A DNA stretch of 64,000 nt from Cryptococcus deneoformans JEC21 (taxonomy: Eukaryota; Basidiomycota; Tremellomycetes; Tremellales; Cryptococcaceae), in NCBI RefSeq assembly GCF_000091045.1, contig NC_006692.1:522221-586220 (forward strand), given 5' to 3'. Position 1 is the first letter of the stretch; each line of letters begins with the position of its first letter. The notes beneath the pieces were generated by a model. It was not told where the DNA came from and made no database searches. It was given only the letters and a program-made list of their open reading frames with translations. This document shows positions 34,306-46,975 of the stretch, one piece after another. Made by a program: the position numbers and the translations under genes.

Positions 34306-35783
34306 TCAATTCATAGCACGCATAGCAAGTTCAAAAGCTACAAAAGTGGCGCCATTGGCAAATGGAGAACTGTAGCTAGTTAGATTTCGCCGCGCAGGAT
34401 GGAAAGTGGAGAGTGACCTACCGTATGAGTGTTGGCGCCAAACCTCCTAAAAAGCCTTTCACGCCTTGCGCCCTCCAAGTCTGCCGAGTGCAGTCAATTA
34501 ATCCCTTGAACTTTTGCTTTGTAGGGTCAAGAGAGTCAGTCTGCAATTTAGACTTTATCACATCCACAGGGTAAATCCTAAAAGATCGATCATCAGCTTA
34601 AGGGGCAACAGCCTGTAGGAGGGCGGGACCGACGAGAACCAAAGAGCGTATCCGGCGGCGGCACCATAAGTGACCGCCCACAAGGGCGAAATCTGATCAC
34701 GGCTTAAATTAGTAGCACGCAGATGTCGTTGGACAAGCGACTCGTAAGCTAAAAAATAGCAACTTTACAAGAAATGAGCCCTAATGTCCTGACGGTGGAA
34801 GTATAAAAAAAGAAAAAAAAAAAAAAAAGAGCTCACCCATAGCCAATACCGTCGCGTAACATCGTAGGCACCTGTCCTTTGAATACACCCTTGAGACCCC
34901 CGCCGTTTTTGTAAAGCTTGATGGCACAATCTAACGGTCCGTTATACATGCGAGGCAACGTGTCAGGTTGCGTTTGGAGGCCTTGTGACAATTACGCTCA
35001 GCAACTTGAAATTGACGAGATGTCCATGAAGAGCTCACGAATACGGATGTGTTCAACAGGGTTGGCAACAACAGTATTGGCTACCCCAGCAAACGCCCCA
35101 CTGAGCCAAAACTCCGCTAGGAAGTGTCAGGTTTGTGCAAGTATGAGACAGGTTGTGGAAATGGCTCACCGAGGTTCAAATCTCGGCCTCTTGCCCGTTG
35201 CGCAAAGAACCTTTTCGCCCATTCTAAAGCGCCGAATTGGATAGAAACGCAAGCTCCGATTCCTAACAGGGGAGTCAAAGTGCCCTATCGTTCCACAAGA
35301 AATCAGTAAAAAGTACTCGCTCAATCCGCTTTCAAAATCCTAGTTGCCCTTCCATACAAAACTTTGAATCTGCATCTTTAACTTGAGAGTCCAAAAGCCA
35401 CACAAACCAGGCAGCTTTGGCAACCGATTGCCTGCAAAAGGCCAGTCCACGTAGAGATGTAGTTTCAGAATCCGTATGTCTGACTGACCTTGTAAAATCC
35501 TAATGGACCATCGGCTTTGAGCAGCTTTGAGGCACAATCTATTGGGGAAGAATATGTTCCTGGTGGAGCTGTCTGCACTCGGACCTTGACAATGTCAAAT
35601 GGCTATGAAGAGGAAGAAAGTAGGGTCCCGGTCAGCCCAAGCAATTTTGCCAAGGAAGGGACAACACACCTGACCGACAAGTACTTGGGCAATTCCTCCT
35701 ATTGAGCCTCCGACCAAATCTTTCTGTGTTTGGGTGAGGGGCACACCGGCAGGATCGGGAGGAGGGGAAAGAAGCTCGGACAT
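34306..35783 (-). CDS. YMC1: Mitochondrial carrier, Ymc1-like
   Basis: A six-helix mitochondrial inner-membrane solute carrier. The start is ATG 35783 ([15 protein letters not shown]). The three repeats carry [22 protein letters not shown] and [11 protein letters not shown], each followed by the typical GFYKG- or KGFLGG-type turns. The text [21 protein letters not shown] and the C-terminus [17 protein letters not shown] fit Ymc1/Ymc2 (glycine or organic-acid transport in yeast) better than carnitine or ornithine carriers, though the substrate cannot be proven here. One intron (about 34760-34838) contains a run of 16 A (34813-34828). Its stop lies about 230 bp from the RCO1 stop. Confidence 0.87.
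34813..34828 (+). repeat. Poly(A) run (A16) inside a YMC1-like intron
   Basis: Sixteen consecutive A on the plus strand, poly-T just after the donor on the gene's strand. Likely hypervariable and a sequencing-error hotspot. Confidence 0.8.
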
Positions 35784-36393
35784 TGGGGGATGTCGGGTTG
35801 CGGGCAAGTAATATCAAGCCTTTTACTGTAATGTCTTTGCGACACAAAGCGAATAAGAATGACAACGATGATAACAAGAGCACATAAAATGTCGAGTTTG
35901 GTTCTTTCGGCTGAGTCCTGACTCGACCGCACTCATCGGCAGGCGCGGAGTGCCAGGCACAAAACTGACTAGATACGCGTAGCACTTCCTATTCGGCCAT
36001 TGGTGGCACAGTAGGAGGCGCACGTAAATACCTTGCTGATGATCATTTCTAGTCTGACGCATTGGCATTAATGTTTTCATATGATGCATCTGAGTTTACT
36101 GACCGACCAGGGCCAGCAAAAGATAAAACGAGAGTCAAGCTATGATAAAGAGTGCAGGTACGTATGTCACGTATAGTAGATCAACTACAACGGTAGATGA
36201 AATGATGATAATGGCAATGATGAATGTCCAGGAGATGAGAAACAACAAATGGAGAATCTATAAGAGCACGAAACAACAACCCAAGCATGTCGTCCAAAGA
36301 ACCCAAAACAATGATCGGCACAGCCGAGACCCCGCGACACGTTCGCCTGATTTCGCTGAACTCAAGCCGCCAAGAGCCGGTTTAACAAACGTT
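35784..36393. other. Intergenic: carrier promoter and cyclin 3' flank
   Basis: About 610 bp. Short ORFs overlap the carrier's upstream region and have no recognisable content. Confidence 0.4.
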
Positions 36394-37655
36394 CTAAGAC
36401 GAAACAGCAGCAAGTGCTTCTACCTCTTGTATTGCAACCTGCTTGCGACGTCTGTCCGATCGAAGCAATCGCTGGAGGAAACCTTCCTTCACAGAAGGAG
36501 CGACTTTGGATTGGTTTGCAGACGTGATCGACTCGATAGACATAGACTGTTGGAGGTAGTGGGTGTTTGGCACAGGTACCTCATAGATAGCGGCTGGTCT
36601 TTGCCCAACAAGCACCTTGCCTTGCCCTCTGCGTACAGCGTTGACCATTACTGGAGAAGGTGGTTGCTGTGGAGTAAGAGGCATATCTTCAGACTCGAGA
36701 GAGGATGACGAGCCGGATCGATCCAAGGGAGGAGCAATGTAGGTACGAGACCCCCGCGAGGACGTGCGTTGGTGTCGCTTGTGGCTGGAACGCCCAGTGG
36801 TCGGTCGCGCAGGGGTAATCGGAGTCGGTGGAAGCTCTGGTGAGGAGGCGACACTTGGTGAGTAGAAGGAGTACTCGCTCAAGAATGGTTGGAAGTCTGT
36901 GAAAAATACAATTTAGTGACCTATATACAGTGCATTTGACGCGTTAGAAAACTCACTGTCGAGTATTTCCCGCTCGTCGACGGAAAGGTCGTAACCCAAG
37001 AGAAAGAGCAGTTGTTTTTCCATGAGATTGATCTCGCTAACAGGAAACATCTGTGCATACTTGCACCAGTGCTTGTTCTTCGGGGAAGAATCGTTGAGGT
37101 ACTTGGCGGAGACGATGAGAGTCGCGAGGAAGACCCTATGACGCGTGCAAGGCATGCCTGATGATAGCATTAGAAAAAGGGAAAAAGGCCGTTTCCTAAA
37201 GTCGCTCACTTTTGGACACTTTGGGAAGACGATGTCGCAATCGTTCAAGGTATACGAGTGTAGCAAGGAGGGTTGACACCTGCACATTGGATTGCTCGCA
37301 GACGACCGCAACAAAAGTTTCCAGAGACGGGAGACCAAGGGCTTCCTCGGCGCTTTCCTTGGTGGGAGTACCAGGCGGGGTGAACGGAACGGCAGCCTTG
37401 GTGGCTTGACCAATGACTGAGGTGGTCCTTTCGGCGAGGTAGTCTAGTAGGGTATCGATGAGCTCCAACTCGAAACGTGACACGCGCTCAAGACCGAGAC
37501 TTACAGACGAGCTCACGCGAGACATCAGTGCGGATGAATTCGAGAAGAGCGGGGTCATGAATACCGCAGGGTGCCATCGAGGCTGGATGAGTCCTGTCCT
37601 CGAAGCGGGGAGAGACAGGCTCGAATTCGGGGGTGGAGGGGGTGTACGTGAACAT
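36394..37655 (-). CDS. Pcl/Pho80-like cyclin
   Basis: A cyclin of the Pho85-partner type. The start is taken at ATG 37655 ([15 protein letters not shown]); the frame stays open to an upstream ATG at 37862, but a TATAAAA lies between them. A short N-terminal part ([19 protein letters not shown]) leads into the cyclin box: [36 protein letters not shown], then [29 protein letters not shown], then [20 protein letters not shown] Thr/Pro-rich insertion interrupts the first helix region. The C-terminus is Ser/Pro-rich and probably regulatory. Family members are G1/S or phosphate-linked cyclins; the assignment to the Pcl1/2 branch rather than Pho80 is not secure. It diverges from the next gene over about 1.6 kb. 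Confidence 0.85.
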
Positions 37656-37838
37656 AGCCGGATGCTCAAAGTTTTTGTGTGTTAGAAAAGAGTTGTGCGA
37701 ATGCTCGGAGGAAAGAGAAGGTCGTAGGGAGGAGGGAAACGACGGGGCGGAGAAACGAGGCGGGGGAGCGAGAAAGGTATGGAGACGGAGCGGGGTGGAC
37801 TGGTCGAAGAAGAGGGTGGGAAGGCGGGCGAACTCGAG

Positions 37839-37845
37839 TTTTATA
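37839..37845 (-). promoter_or_regulatory. TATA box of the cyclin gene
   Basis: TATAAAA on the cyclin sense strand, about 185 bp upstream of the chosen ATG and inside the frame that extends to the upstream ATG at 37862. It favours the shorter start. Confidence 0.5.
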
Positions 37846-38678
37846 CGGGGCTTCCAGGCCATGACGCGCCGACTGGACCAACGCCGCCGAAATCCGTCGC
37901 GTCGCCTGTAACGGCTGGCAACAGTTCAGAGACACCGCCTGAAAAGTCACGGTAATTTCCCGAGAGGCCCTGAGAAACGCGCTTTTGGCGCCGCAGTGGA
38001 TATTTGGCGTGTTTAGCTCTGGCCTGGATCCTGGGTCCGAGGCTTCTAGGCTCCTCGATTCTGGCCTCTGGTTCCCATTTAATTTATACTCACACTCTAG
38101 ATACGGAATCTAGCTTGTTACAGTTTTGTTGTTTCCATGTTGGTGAGTCATCGGTCGTCACCTCTGCCATGGCTCACGTCGCGTAACGCGTCGGCGTCAA
38201 ATGGTTCCGATGGACTAGAATTTACGCTGATACAATACGTAGCAAGCCGTATTACTGTCACTTTGTAATAAATACATGCAACTAGATAGCTAGCTTTGTC
38301 CTCCTGTCTGCCGCTCAATGCTAACAGCGCTATAGGCTTAGATACGGTGCCATCTGTCATGCTGCTTGTCTGTCTGTCGGTCCACCATCTGGTATATATG
38401 TCGCCATACCAAAGCAATCTTGCCTCTAATACTCTAATACGCGTCAACAGAGGCTCGCTCCATAGTAGAAATCATGATCGGAAACAAAGTCAGAAGTCAA
38501 ATAAAAGTGGACTTTTTAGCTTTTTGGAAGAACAGCCAAGTTCCAGGTTTCTGGCCTTTCAGATCAGCGTCCATCAGGAACTGAGGCTTTTATATCAGAT
38601 AAAATAGGGTTGTTTATTCATATTTTTCGTTACGTTGTGCATTGTCATTCATTCATCGCCACTTACCATCCACGATGA

Positions 38679-38696
38679 CAGCAGCAGCAGCAGCAG
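38679..38696 (+). repeat. (CAG)6 microsatellite
   Basis: Six CAG units in the long divergent region between the cyclin and the orphan gene. Likely length-variable. Confidence 0.75.
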
Positions 38697-39269
38697 TGAT
38701 CGCCCGTTCTCGATCATGAGTCAAATTATTTTTCGGTCGCTAACGACGACAATCCTTCGTCAATGAGAATTTTGACATAACAATGGTCTCAAGGTTTCAA
38801 GCGAGAAAAGTTCGTTACTACGAACCACGTGCAACAGTCTGCAGTCTACAGTCATAGCAAGTTGACAACTAGTACTACGCGACATAAAAGGGAAAACTAT
38901 TATTACGGCTTGTGGAAGTTTGTGGTGCTTTGGAAGAAAATCAAAAAAGGAAGGCGACTATTTTTCCTTTCATGACCAAGTCCTGGAACTTTTAGAACGG
39001 GGGGTTAATTGGACGATGGTATTACAGGCCGAGATAAAGGATGTGGTAGTCTGTATGTGACATACGTGACACGCCAAGATATTGGTGCTGCAATTATTGT
39101 TGTATGCGGTTGACATATGAAATTGTAGGCTGCAGACTTTCTTGCCACTATCCCTCACCATTCACATCATCATTTACACCAGTCATCCCATCCCTTTTCT
39201 CAGTCACCACCAGGGCCTATTATCCGCATCTTCATATTCTCACGCAGAGCACTTATTACAACTGATGAT

Positions 39270-40205
39270 ATGTTCGCCGCGTCTCCCAGACCTATCAATA
39301 ACTCAAAGTCTATTAACCCTTTTCCTGACGAACTATGCAAGACTGCGCAGGGTGATGAACTTATTTGGTAAGCTATTCTAGATCAATGATTATCTAAACT
39401 TTACTATTCCCCCTTAAGGCTAGGTGATTCAACATTTCATCGTCCGCCGATGGCTTTCAACCCCAGCCCTCCTCAGCTTTCTGTCACCTTATTTGATCGC
39501 CTTGTATATGACATTCCTCGTCGCTCGACTGGACGTTCTTCATCTCCTCGTAATCAATGGGATTCTCCTACAGATATTCTCTTTTACCATCACCGGCCCT
39601 CTGAACATTCGCAAAGTGGAGACACGTCTGAATGTGACTCAATGGCCACATGGACACAGCCGTATACAGCGACCTTGCACCAAGCGAGAATTGAAACACT
39701 GGGGAGAAAGGAAAGGGCGGGATTACTGCGAATGCAAACTGTACCCGTACAGGGCAGCCAGGACATGGTGGAGTTATTACCATATACTCCTACCACCCAT
39801 GCAATGAAGCACTCTGCAGAGCGCTCCAGTGTAAAGGATGGCGGCGCTCACGGTGCCAAAGAATCAAATTTACTCATTTCTGTTTTGGATTCGCGGCCGA
39901 CGTCTGACAACTTTCAAGAAAGCCATAATGACATGGGGCTTTTGGCCAATCGCGTCATCATTACACAACCTCTTCATCTAAAAGAGTGCCGTTCGATAGA
40001 AGTTGACGAAAATGCTGTCAATGCCTCATACAATAGGCTGCCTTCAAATGAATTCAATAAACTGCAAGTGGACGGAAAGGTTACCGAAACCGGTGAGAAG
40101 GATTCCACCAAGGCTCTTGTTGAGAGGACTGGAAGGGAGGCCAAGAGGGTACGAATGGCAAACATCTGGCAAAAAGAAGCGTTTCATCCCATGTTTATGA
40201 CTTGA
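39270..40205 (+). CDS. Hypothetical protein, two exons
   Basis: Exon 1 starts at ATG 39270 (MFAASPRPINNSKSINPFPDE). It splices at GTAAGC (about 39369) to exon 2, whose TGG junction gives DELIWLGDSTF. Exon 2 runs to TGA 40203-40205. An ATG five bases upstream in another frame (39265) opens an overlapping ORF of about 35 codons. The protein has a Ser/Arg-rich middle, no recognised domain, and ends with a charged VERTGREAKRVRMANIW region. The consistent splice frame supports a real gene, probably lineage-restricted. Its stop is only 28 bp from the convergent TAN1 stop. Confidence 0.65.
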
Positions 40206-40233
40206 TAGGCTCGACTCTGCATAGCTCCGTTGT

Positions 40234-41848
40234 CTAGTTGCCGTCTTTTCTGAACCTGACTATCCTTCCCTGTTCTATGATCTCCTCAAAGTCGTCCCCG
40301 AGAACAGTATCCTCGTCTTCGACAAGTTCCCCGGCTTCTATATCTTCCTCTGTCTTCTCTGTTTCACCTTCCTCGACAACCTTTATTCTTTTATATGACT
40401 GAGAGCGTGGTGATGTATGGCTTTCGGCTATGGAGGCAGCACGACGGCGTCGATTTTCATTGTTCGGTATTGGCTTTACAACCGTGTCCTGTTCTGCACT
40501 ATGCGACCGAGTGAGAGGCAAGACTGATCGTCCGCTTGATGGAGTTGAAGTTGCTTGTTTTTGGGCCGCTTGCGCGGCTACTGCTCCAGGGTTGTACTAA
40601 GTTGGCAAGTCAGCAATCTGTTCTTCCACTATATTTGACAGGACAAACCTTTTTATACTTTTCGTAATCGTTCAAAACAGTCACTCCCAAGTTGTTCTGC
40701 GTTACAGATCAGCATAACCCTTGAGATCTCTTCGAATAAACATCCACCTTATACACTTCAACCAAGATTGTCTTATCGGCATTCTTCAAGTCCACTGTAT
40801 GCCCTCCGCCTAGCATTGCAACTTGCTCAGCGACTGCCCGGATCATTTCCATCCTCTCAAGCTTGTCTGAGCTACGGGAATTTGCGTTGACTGCGAACTA
40901 AACCTTTTATAAGCAAAAAGTCCGGGATGAAGGATGGCTAGTGTCGTACCTTGAAAGCTTGTCCATCTGGAGATTCAAAGCCCGATTTGACAACTGAGGC
41001 AGTCACTTCACTCAGTTGGCGTAAAGTTGCCCTAGCTGTTGCCGGTATGGGTATCAGTCTCTTACAGTGCCTGTGGGAAGACATAGGGACAAACGTTAGC
41101 GGCAAAGGGCAGGGATGAAGAAATCACATACCTCAGGGGACACTTTCCTGTTGATGCTGCCTGTTCGAGGATATATTCAACGAGTCGATGGGGTTGTAGT
41201 GGAGGTAAAACAATGACATATATCACTAATAGACGTTAGTGCCGTATGCTGCCTACTAATTTACATTACTAACTCACAGCAGAAACCCTCCCTGCTGCAC
41301 AATCCTTGATGTCATAGTCAGCGACACATAAGTAGACACCATTATGTGACCACCTACTGAATCTTTGAGACTTTGTGCTTTGGTCTTTCATGGATTCCAA
41401 ATCCCTTTTCAGCATCTCTTCGAAATCCAGATTGCCCTCGTGTGAGTCCTCTTGTCCTTCAGAGGACTCGTGGTAAAGCTCGTCTGCTATCTTCTCGAGG
41501 TGTTTGATTATCTCCAACTCTGCTGCTTTTTCCTTATCCTTTGTGGTAGATATAAGTATGCCTGGTAATGAGAGCTTTTCTGGCTGATCATCGCCGGTGT
41601 TCAATCAGCTTCTCCCCGATGAGACTCCATTAGAATACAAGACGCACAAGGGGCTTCTCTCTATACTTATCCAACGGAAATACTTTTGGATGTTCTTTCC
41701 CTTCATTTGATTGGTCATCCTGGTTGCCCTTTTCTCCGCCATTGCCGTTTCCTTTGTCCCCGCCTCCTGCGCCAAACTTGTAGAACTTGTGTTTCTGAGC
41801 TGTCCTTTTCCCAGAGTTGTTCCCGTCTCCACTGCTTGCTTTTCCCAT
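40234..41848 (-). CDS. TAN1: THUMP-domain tRNA acetylation adaptor TAN1 (THUMPD1)
   Basis: Tan1 pairs with the acetyltransferase Kre33/NAT10 to make N4-acetylcytidine at position 12 of tRNA-Ser and tRNA-Leu. The start is ATG 41848 (MGKASSGDGNNSGKRTAQKHKFYKF). Exon 1 splices at GTGCGT to PEKLSLPGILISTTKDKEKAAE. The THUMP part includes CKRLIPIPATARAT, FKFAVNANSRSSDKLERMEMI and VDLKNADKTILVEVYKNNLGV, the strongest family match. The last exons (YNPGAVAAQAAQKQ, then a basic/acidic tail) end at 40234. The N-terminal Gly/Asn-rich stretch is longer than in yeast. Confidence 0.85.
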
Positions 41849-42155
41849 GGTGATTTGACAGTAGATGTAGTGCTTGTATAGCTGTGAGCTGCTTGCGCTA
41901 TGTATATTATGGTATCTGGCAGCAAGAGGAGTCGGCACTAGTAGTAGGGTAATAAATTTCGGTGATTCGTTGGGTTTGTTGTTGTTACGACTGGCGGGGC
42001 TCCATTGTCCAGCAAACGCCTCGATTTTTGATTCCGGATAGCTGTCTTCCGCGCAACGATTCATCTATATATGACGAAGATCTGATTATTTTGGATCTTG
42101 AAACATTTTGCCATCCTTGGCCGCTAGCCCTCGTCATACGGAGTGAATTCATCCA
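41849..42155. promoter_or_regulatory. Divergent promoter region, TAN1 / FUSC-type gene
   Basis: 307 bp between start codons. No defined element is recognised. Confidence 0.4.
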
Positions 42156-45100
42156 ATGCAGGATAGAAGACAACCACCAATTGCCATACCGCCCGCGCCG
42201 CTCCTTTCAGCATCAGTCTCAACTCCCCGTCGCCCTACACCGCAGAGAGAGCAAGAACCGTCAGACGACACAGTCCGGCGGGTACCGTCGTCGTACTTTT
42301 CTCTTCCTTACAGCTATAGTAGTCCTGCAGGCCCATCACACTGGAGGAACAAGCCGCTTGACAGTGGCTCAGCTCGTCGTCGCGACGGCAAGTTCCGTAG
42401 CGCTAGCGTTAAAACAGTGGGCAGCTTTTCTTTGAAGACACCGAATCGGCACGAAGATCTCGACAACTGGCAATCTCTTCAAGACATAACTGGAAGTGAC
42501 GTGGATGAAGATCAGATTGAAGACAAGGCAACAACAAATAGCCGATCGTCTTCGTTAGCAACTCCTAGCGCTCGGAGCGTACGGTCACTTTTCATATCTT
42601 CGGACTTGTCTGCAGACGCCTTGAGTATACCTGAAGGAAGAAGCCACACAAGCGATCGCATTTCTATAGTTGATCGGTTATCATTGTCTCCTACTCAACT
42701 GGAGGCCGGAGGTGATCATATTCTTTCTGTATCCCGAGATGATTCTCAACAAGAAGAAGGCACGCCTCGTGCTGCTGTACTACCATTACAATCGCCGGAA
42801 CCCATTGAAAGGCTGACTTCTGCTACACCCCTGTTGGAAGCCTCATTTCCTTCAGATTTCCTATCATCGAGACAACCTATTACTGAGACAAGGTCCATTG
42901 TAGAGAAGAAGGCTTCCACTTTGGAAGGTATGTCTTACTTGTTACTTAGTTTCATGCATCTGTTGACCTCTGTTGAAGGACATAGATATAGTTGGATTCC
43001 TCCCACATGGGCCACAAATATACTCAAATGCTCTATTGCCTACCTCATAGCCTCTTTGTTCACGTTTGTCCCTGCCCTTGCGTCTATGTTATCGACCCAG
43101 TCGGAGACCGATGCGCATGGGCGAGTTACTGCGGTACCCGCGTATTCCGCACATATGGTAGCAACTATCGTTGTATACGTGAGTAGGCGATGGTGCGTGA
43201 CTACGTGCTGAATCCTAAAATCCGCCTAGTTCAACCCGGCTAAAACATTGGGAAACATGCTTCTGTCAACCAGATATTGCTTCGTGCTCGCCGTACTTTC
43301 CACGGTAGTGTCCCTCTTAGCGACCCTGACGATTCGGTTATTCGATCATTACTCACCCTCACACGGAGAAAGATGGGATTTTATCAGTGAAATGGGTGAT
43401 TGGATCGTTTGTATAATTTGGATTGGAGGGACTATGGGTGTGTTAGCTTGGTCCAAGTTATGGGTCGGTAACCCAAGTTTCAATTCAGGTAAAGTAAATG
43501 TCTCTTCAACAGCTATACAGCGAAACTGATTGGACGAATAAGGCTGCTCAATGGCCGCAATGATTCTGTACAATGTTGTCATAAAAGAGGGTGCAGTGCC
43601 AAAATTAATAGAGATTTTGCTCATCGTCTTCACGGGAGGTCTGTGCGATGGTAGTCAACTGAACTTCTCACTGACTTGATATGACTTTAGTTTGCATCAC
43701 AAACCTTGTGTGCATCACCGTCTTCCCAGTGTCGGCGACTTCAAACCTTCAAAAATCAATATCCAAATCACTCAATTCTTTTTCCACACTCCTCGACCTC
43801 CTCACATCAACATTCCTCCTCGAGAAAAGCACAGTCAAAGAGAAGGGACTTACTCTCAAGGATGCAGTTAGAGACCATTCTGCCGCTTTCAAGACTCTGC
43901 AAAAGGACCTTTCAGAGGCTAAACACGAGCGAGTCCTTGATGGGAGGATCAGAGGCAGGAACTTGCAGCTCTACGATGCAGCAATCGTCAGCCTTGGTCG
44001 GTTGGCCCAACATTTGAGTAGTTTGAGGAGTAGCACCAGGCTCCAAGAAAGTCTGGTCCGCGCCAGTCGCGAGGGGCGGATCAGTTTGGAGGTCGGTGCA
44101 GAGCGTGGCCGTTCCAAAATATCCATTTCTGAGGTGGATGCCATTGACGATGAGAGAGGACAAGGATTATCTGAGGACATGGACATTGCTACAAGCGTGC
44201 ACCTTTTCTTGAAATTCAGAGAAATTGCCGGGACACAGATGGATGATTTGAACGTAAGTAACAATTGTTTTGATGATGTAAATTGGCTTGACTGTGAGCA
44301 GACTCGGTGCGATCAAGCCCTGGAAGCTGTACAGGCTCTTTCCCAAGCTCGTCAGATGCCCTGTATCGATCTCCCTTTGATCCGCTCCAAGCTCGCCACT
44401 TCCCTCAAGGAATTCACTCTTTCATCGAGCAGAGCCATCAAAAGGGTCTACGCGGGACCCCGGCGGAAGAAGGGTGTCTATTTCAAAACTGATCCAAGCT
44501 CTAGTGACAGTGGAGAGAGCGAGAGTGATGTGGAGAGTGAAAAGATTTACGGGGACGGAAACGAATGCAAGCTGGAGGCCACCGAAAACTTGCCCGTTGA
44601 AGATCAGCCCGACATTAACCACGGTCCTAATGAAACGGTCTTCTGGATCTACTTGTGAGTGTTCGGTCAACATTAAGATAGGAAGGCTGACGACGCACGC
44701 TACAGTTTCCTGTTTACTTTTGAAGAATTTGCACGTGAGATGATATTTCTTGTGGATACAATGGAGGAGGTGCGTTTCTGGCTTTTTTGTCGTATCAGTT
44801 ATTAACGTTTTCACAGATTGTTACGACTGAGAAAGTCACTTTCTGGGAGCATCTCAAAACAGTTATAATGCCAAAAAGAGGGAGGAAGGAGAAGAAAAGC
44901 GAGTACCTCTATAAACAGCTTCGTGAGTCTTGTAGTCATTATATTTCAAGATATTTTCCCAACCTCGCAACGCAGAAAACATTGTCCCAATCGACCCTTC
45001 TCAACTTCAGCCGCCATTGTACCCGAAAAATGGTCGTGATTCCACTGGACCCGTTATCGTGCCTGATTTGAAGTCACTCAGTTTTATTGGAAGGATCAAA

Positions 45101-46975
45101 CAGATGTTCTGGGCGTTAGGCGAAAGGTCTAAACAGCCTGACGCGCGTTATGCCATCAAAACTGGTCTCGGAGGCGGTAGGTTGGAAGACAGCCTTTTAG
45201 GATTCGCAAATTCTAATAGAAGATGCTTAGCTATGTTGGCTGCGCCAGCATTCACAGAAATTGGACGACCGATATTTCTGAGATTCAGAGGGGAATGGGC
45301 GCTGATCGCATACTTTGCTACCATGAGCCAAACCATCGGGCAAACCAATTTTTTGTGAGTTGTTGTGCAACAAAACATTCGCTTGACATATACATTGCCC
45401 CGCTTACAATGATTTAGATCGATGATGAGAATATTGGGAACTTTGTATGTTGAAAATAAAGCCTATGATTAGCAGATGCTGACTTTATTATAATGTAGAA
45501 TCGGAGCGGGAGCTGCTGTCCTTTTCACCAAATTGTGGGTCATAGTTTAAAATGCGAAGGATTGTCCCTTATCTTCTGCTCAGGTTTCCAGACAACAACG
45601 TTGCTCTTCCTATCCTAGGGTTTTTCTTCTCGATCCCCTGCTTCTATATTATAACTCAAATGCCCGATTACATGAATGCAGGGCGATTTATCCTCCTTAC
45701 ATATGTAGGTACAATCTTGTATCATGAGGAAAATGCTGAATCGACTTAGAATCTCACGTGCTTGTATACTTACAATACCAGAACGAGAGGAGACGTTACT
45801 GTTGAAATGATTGCCTATCGCCGATCAACAAGTGTTATTGTGGGCGTTCTGTGGGCTGCAATTGTTTCCAGGTACTGGTGGCCGTTCACCGCCAGGAGGG
45901 AGCTGCGTATGGGCCTGAGCGAGTAAGTCAGATGTCACCTTGCCCTTTCAGTTGCATTTTGATCATCGTCATATTGTTTGCTAGCTTCTGTCTTGATCTG
46001 TCCTATCTATATTCAAAACTCCTCACAACTTATGGTAATGGCGTCGACTACAATGGACTAAACGCCGTAGGAGCAGATACTGAAGAAGGAGAGTTGGAAC
46101 CTTTACTGCCGACAGATGCTATCAGGCATTCTCATCTCGATCACGGAGTAAGACAATTTATGGCCATGTAAGTCTGCGCGAATGAACATTTTGTCCATAA
46201 TCTCTTAATTTACTCGTGTCATTAGGGAATTGCATCTTCAGAGTCAGCTTGACAGTATGAAAAGCTTGCTGGCCCACACAAAAAACGAACCACGCCTAAA
46301 AGGACCGTTTGCATATGGATTCTATAAAGAGGTCCTACTTAGTTGCGAGCGAATGCTCGATAGGCTGCACAGTATGCGCTGTGTTACGACTAGAGATGAG
46401 TGGTAAGTTTACTGCCCAGTTTGCGGCCCAATACCAGTGGCGTTGACGAAAACTTATTAGGGACAACAATATCCGGGATACCTTTGTTATACCAGTCAAC
46501 AAGGAACGCCGAGAGATGGCTGGGAACGTCATTCTATATGTGAGTACGCTTGCAATCAGTGCCTTGTGGCTTACCGTTTACTCACTCTTACTGTAGTTCT
46601 ATACTTTGTCCGCCGGATTCCGGCTGCGGACGCCCGTGCCCCCATACCTTCCTCCAGCTGAGGAGGCTCGTCAGCGCCTCGTTGACGCCATTCGTTCCCT
46701 CGATGTCGTTCGACGCAGAAGCGTTCGTGGAGGTGGAAGACATCTCTTGTTCTTTGCATATACATTGGCCATGCAGGTGGGTCATTTTTAAAAAAAAACT
46801 TTTAACTGATGGCTTTTATCAATAGGAGGTGATAGCTGAGCTGGAGTATCTGGGAGCGATGATGCAGGAAGCTTTCGGTGTGATATCTGTCAGTTCCGCT
46901 GACGACTTTGAGGACTTATTCGAGGAGCCAGTAGAGGAAGTTGCCAAAGTGGGGAAAAGCCCGAAGAGCCTGTAA
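42156..46975 (+). CDS. Large membrane protein, FUSC/DUF2421 type (brefeldin A-sensitivity related)
   Basis: A long gene with many short introns. The N-terminal 250 residues (from MQDRRQPPIAIPPAP) are Ser/Pro-rich and cytosolic-looking. A first membrane block starts with SWIPPTWATNILKCSIAYLIASLFTFVPAL, matching the family start after SWIPP, and continues with KTLGNMLLSTRYCFVLAVLSTVVSLLATLTI and further helices to about 43640. A long soluble coiled-coil-rich region follows (SISKSLNSFSTLLDLL ... SLGRLAQHLSSLR), then a second membrane block and a C-terminal DUF2421-like part (EVIAELEYLGAMMQEAFGV). It ends at TAA 46973-46975. Fungal relatives (for example fission yeast Bre4) are linked to membrane traffic and drug sensitivity; the transported molecule is unknown. 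Exon boundaries in the middle are approximate. Confidence 0.78.

Larger units (their letters stand above)
37656..39269. promoter_or_regulatory. Divergent regulatory region, cyclin / orphan
   Basis: About 1.6 kb. It contains TATAAAA (37839-37845), an E2F-like TTTGGCGC (37984-37991) and two ACGCGT sites (38186-38191, 38439-38444). A (CAG)6 run lies at 38679-38696. A CT-rich leader runs into the orphan ATG at 39270. Confidence 0.45.

Noticed and set aside
35173..35184. GGTTCAAATCTC, resembling a tRNA B box
   Set aside because: It lies inside coding sequence of the Ymc1-like carrier, with no matching A box or cloverleaf.
37656..37862. Longer N-terminus of the cyclin from ATG 37862
   Set aside because: A TATAAAA lies within it, and the added sequence is low-complexity.
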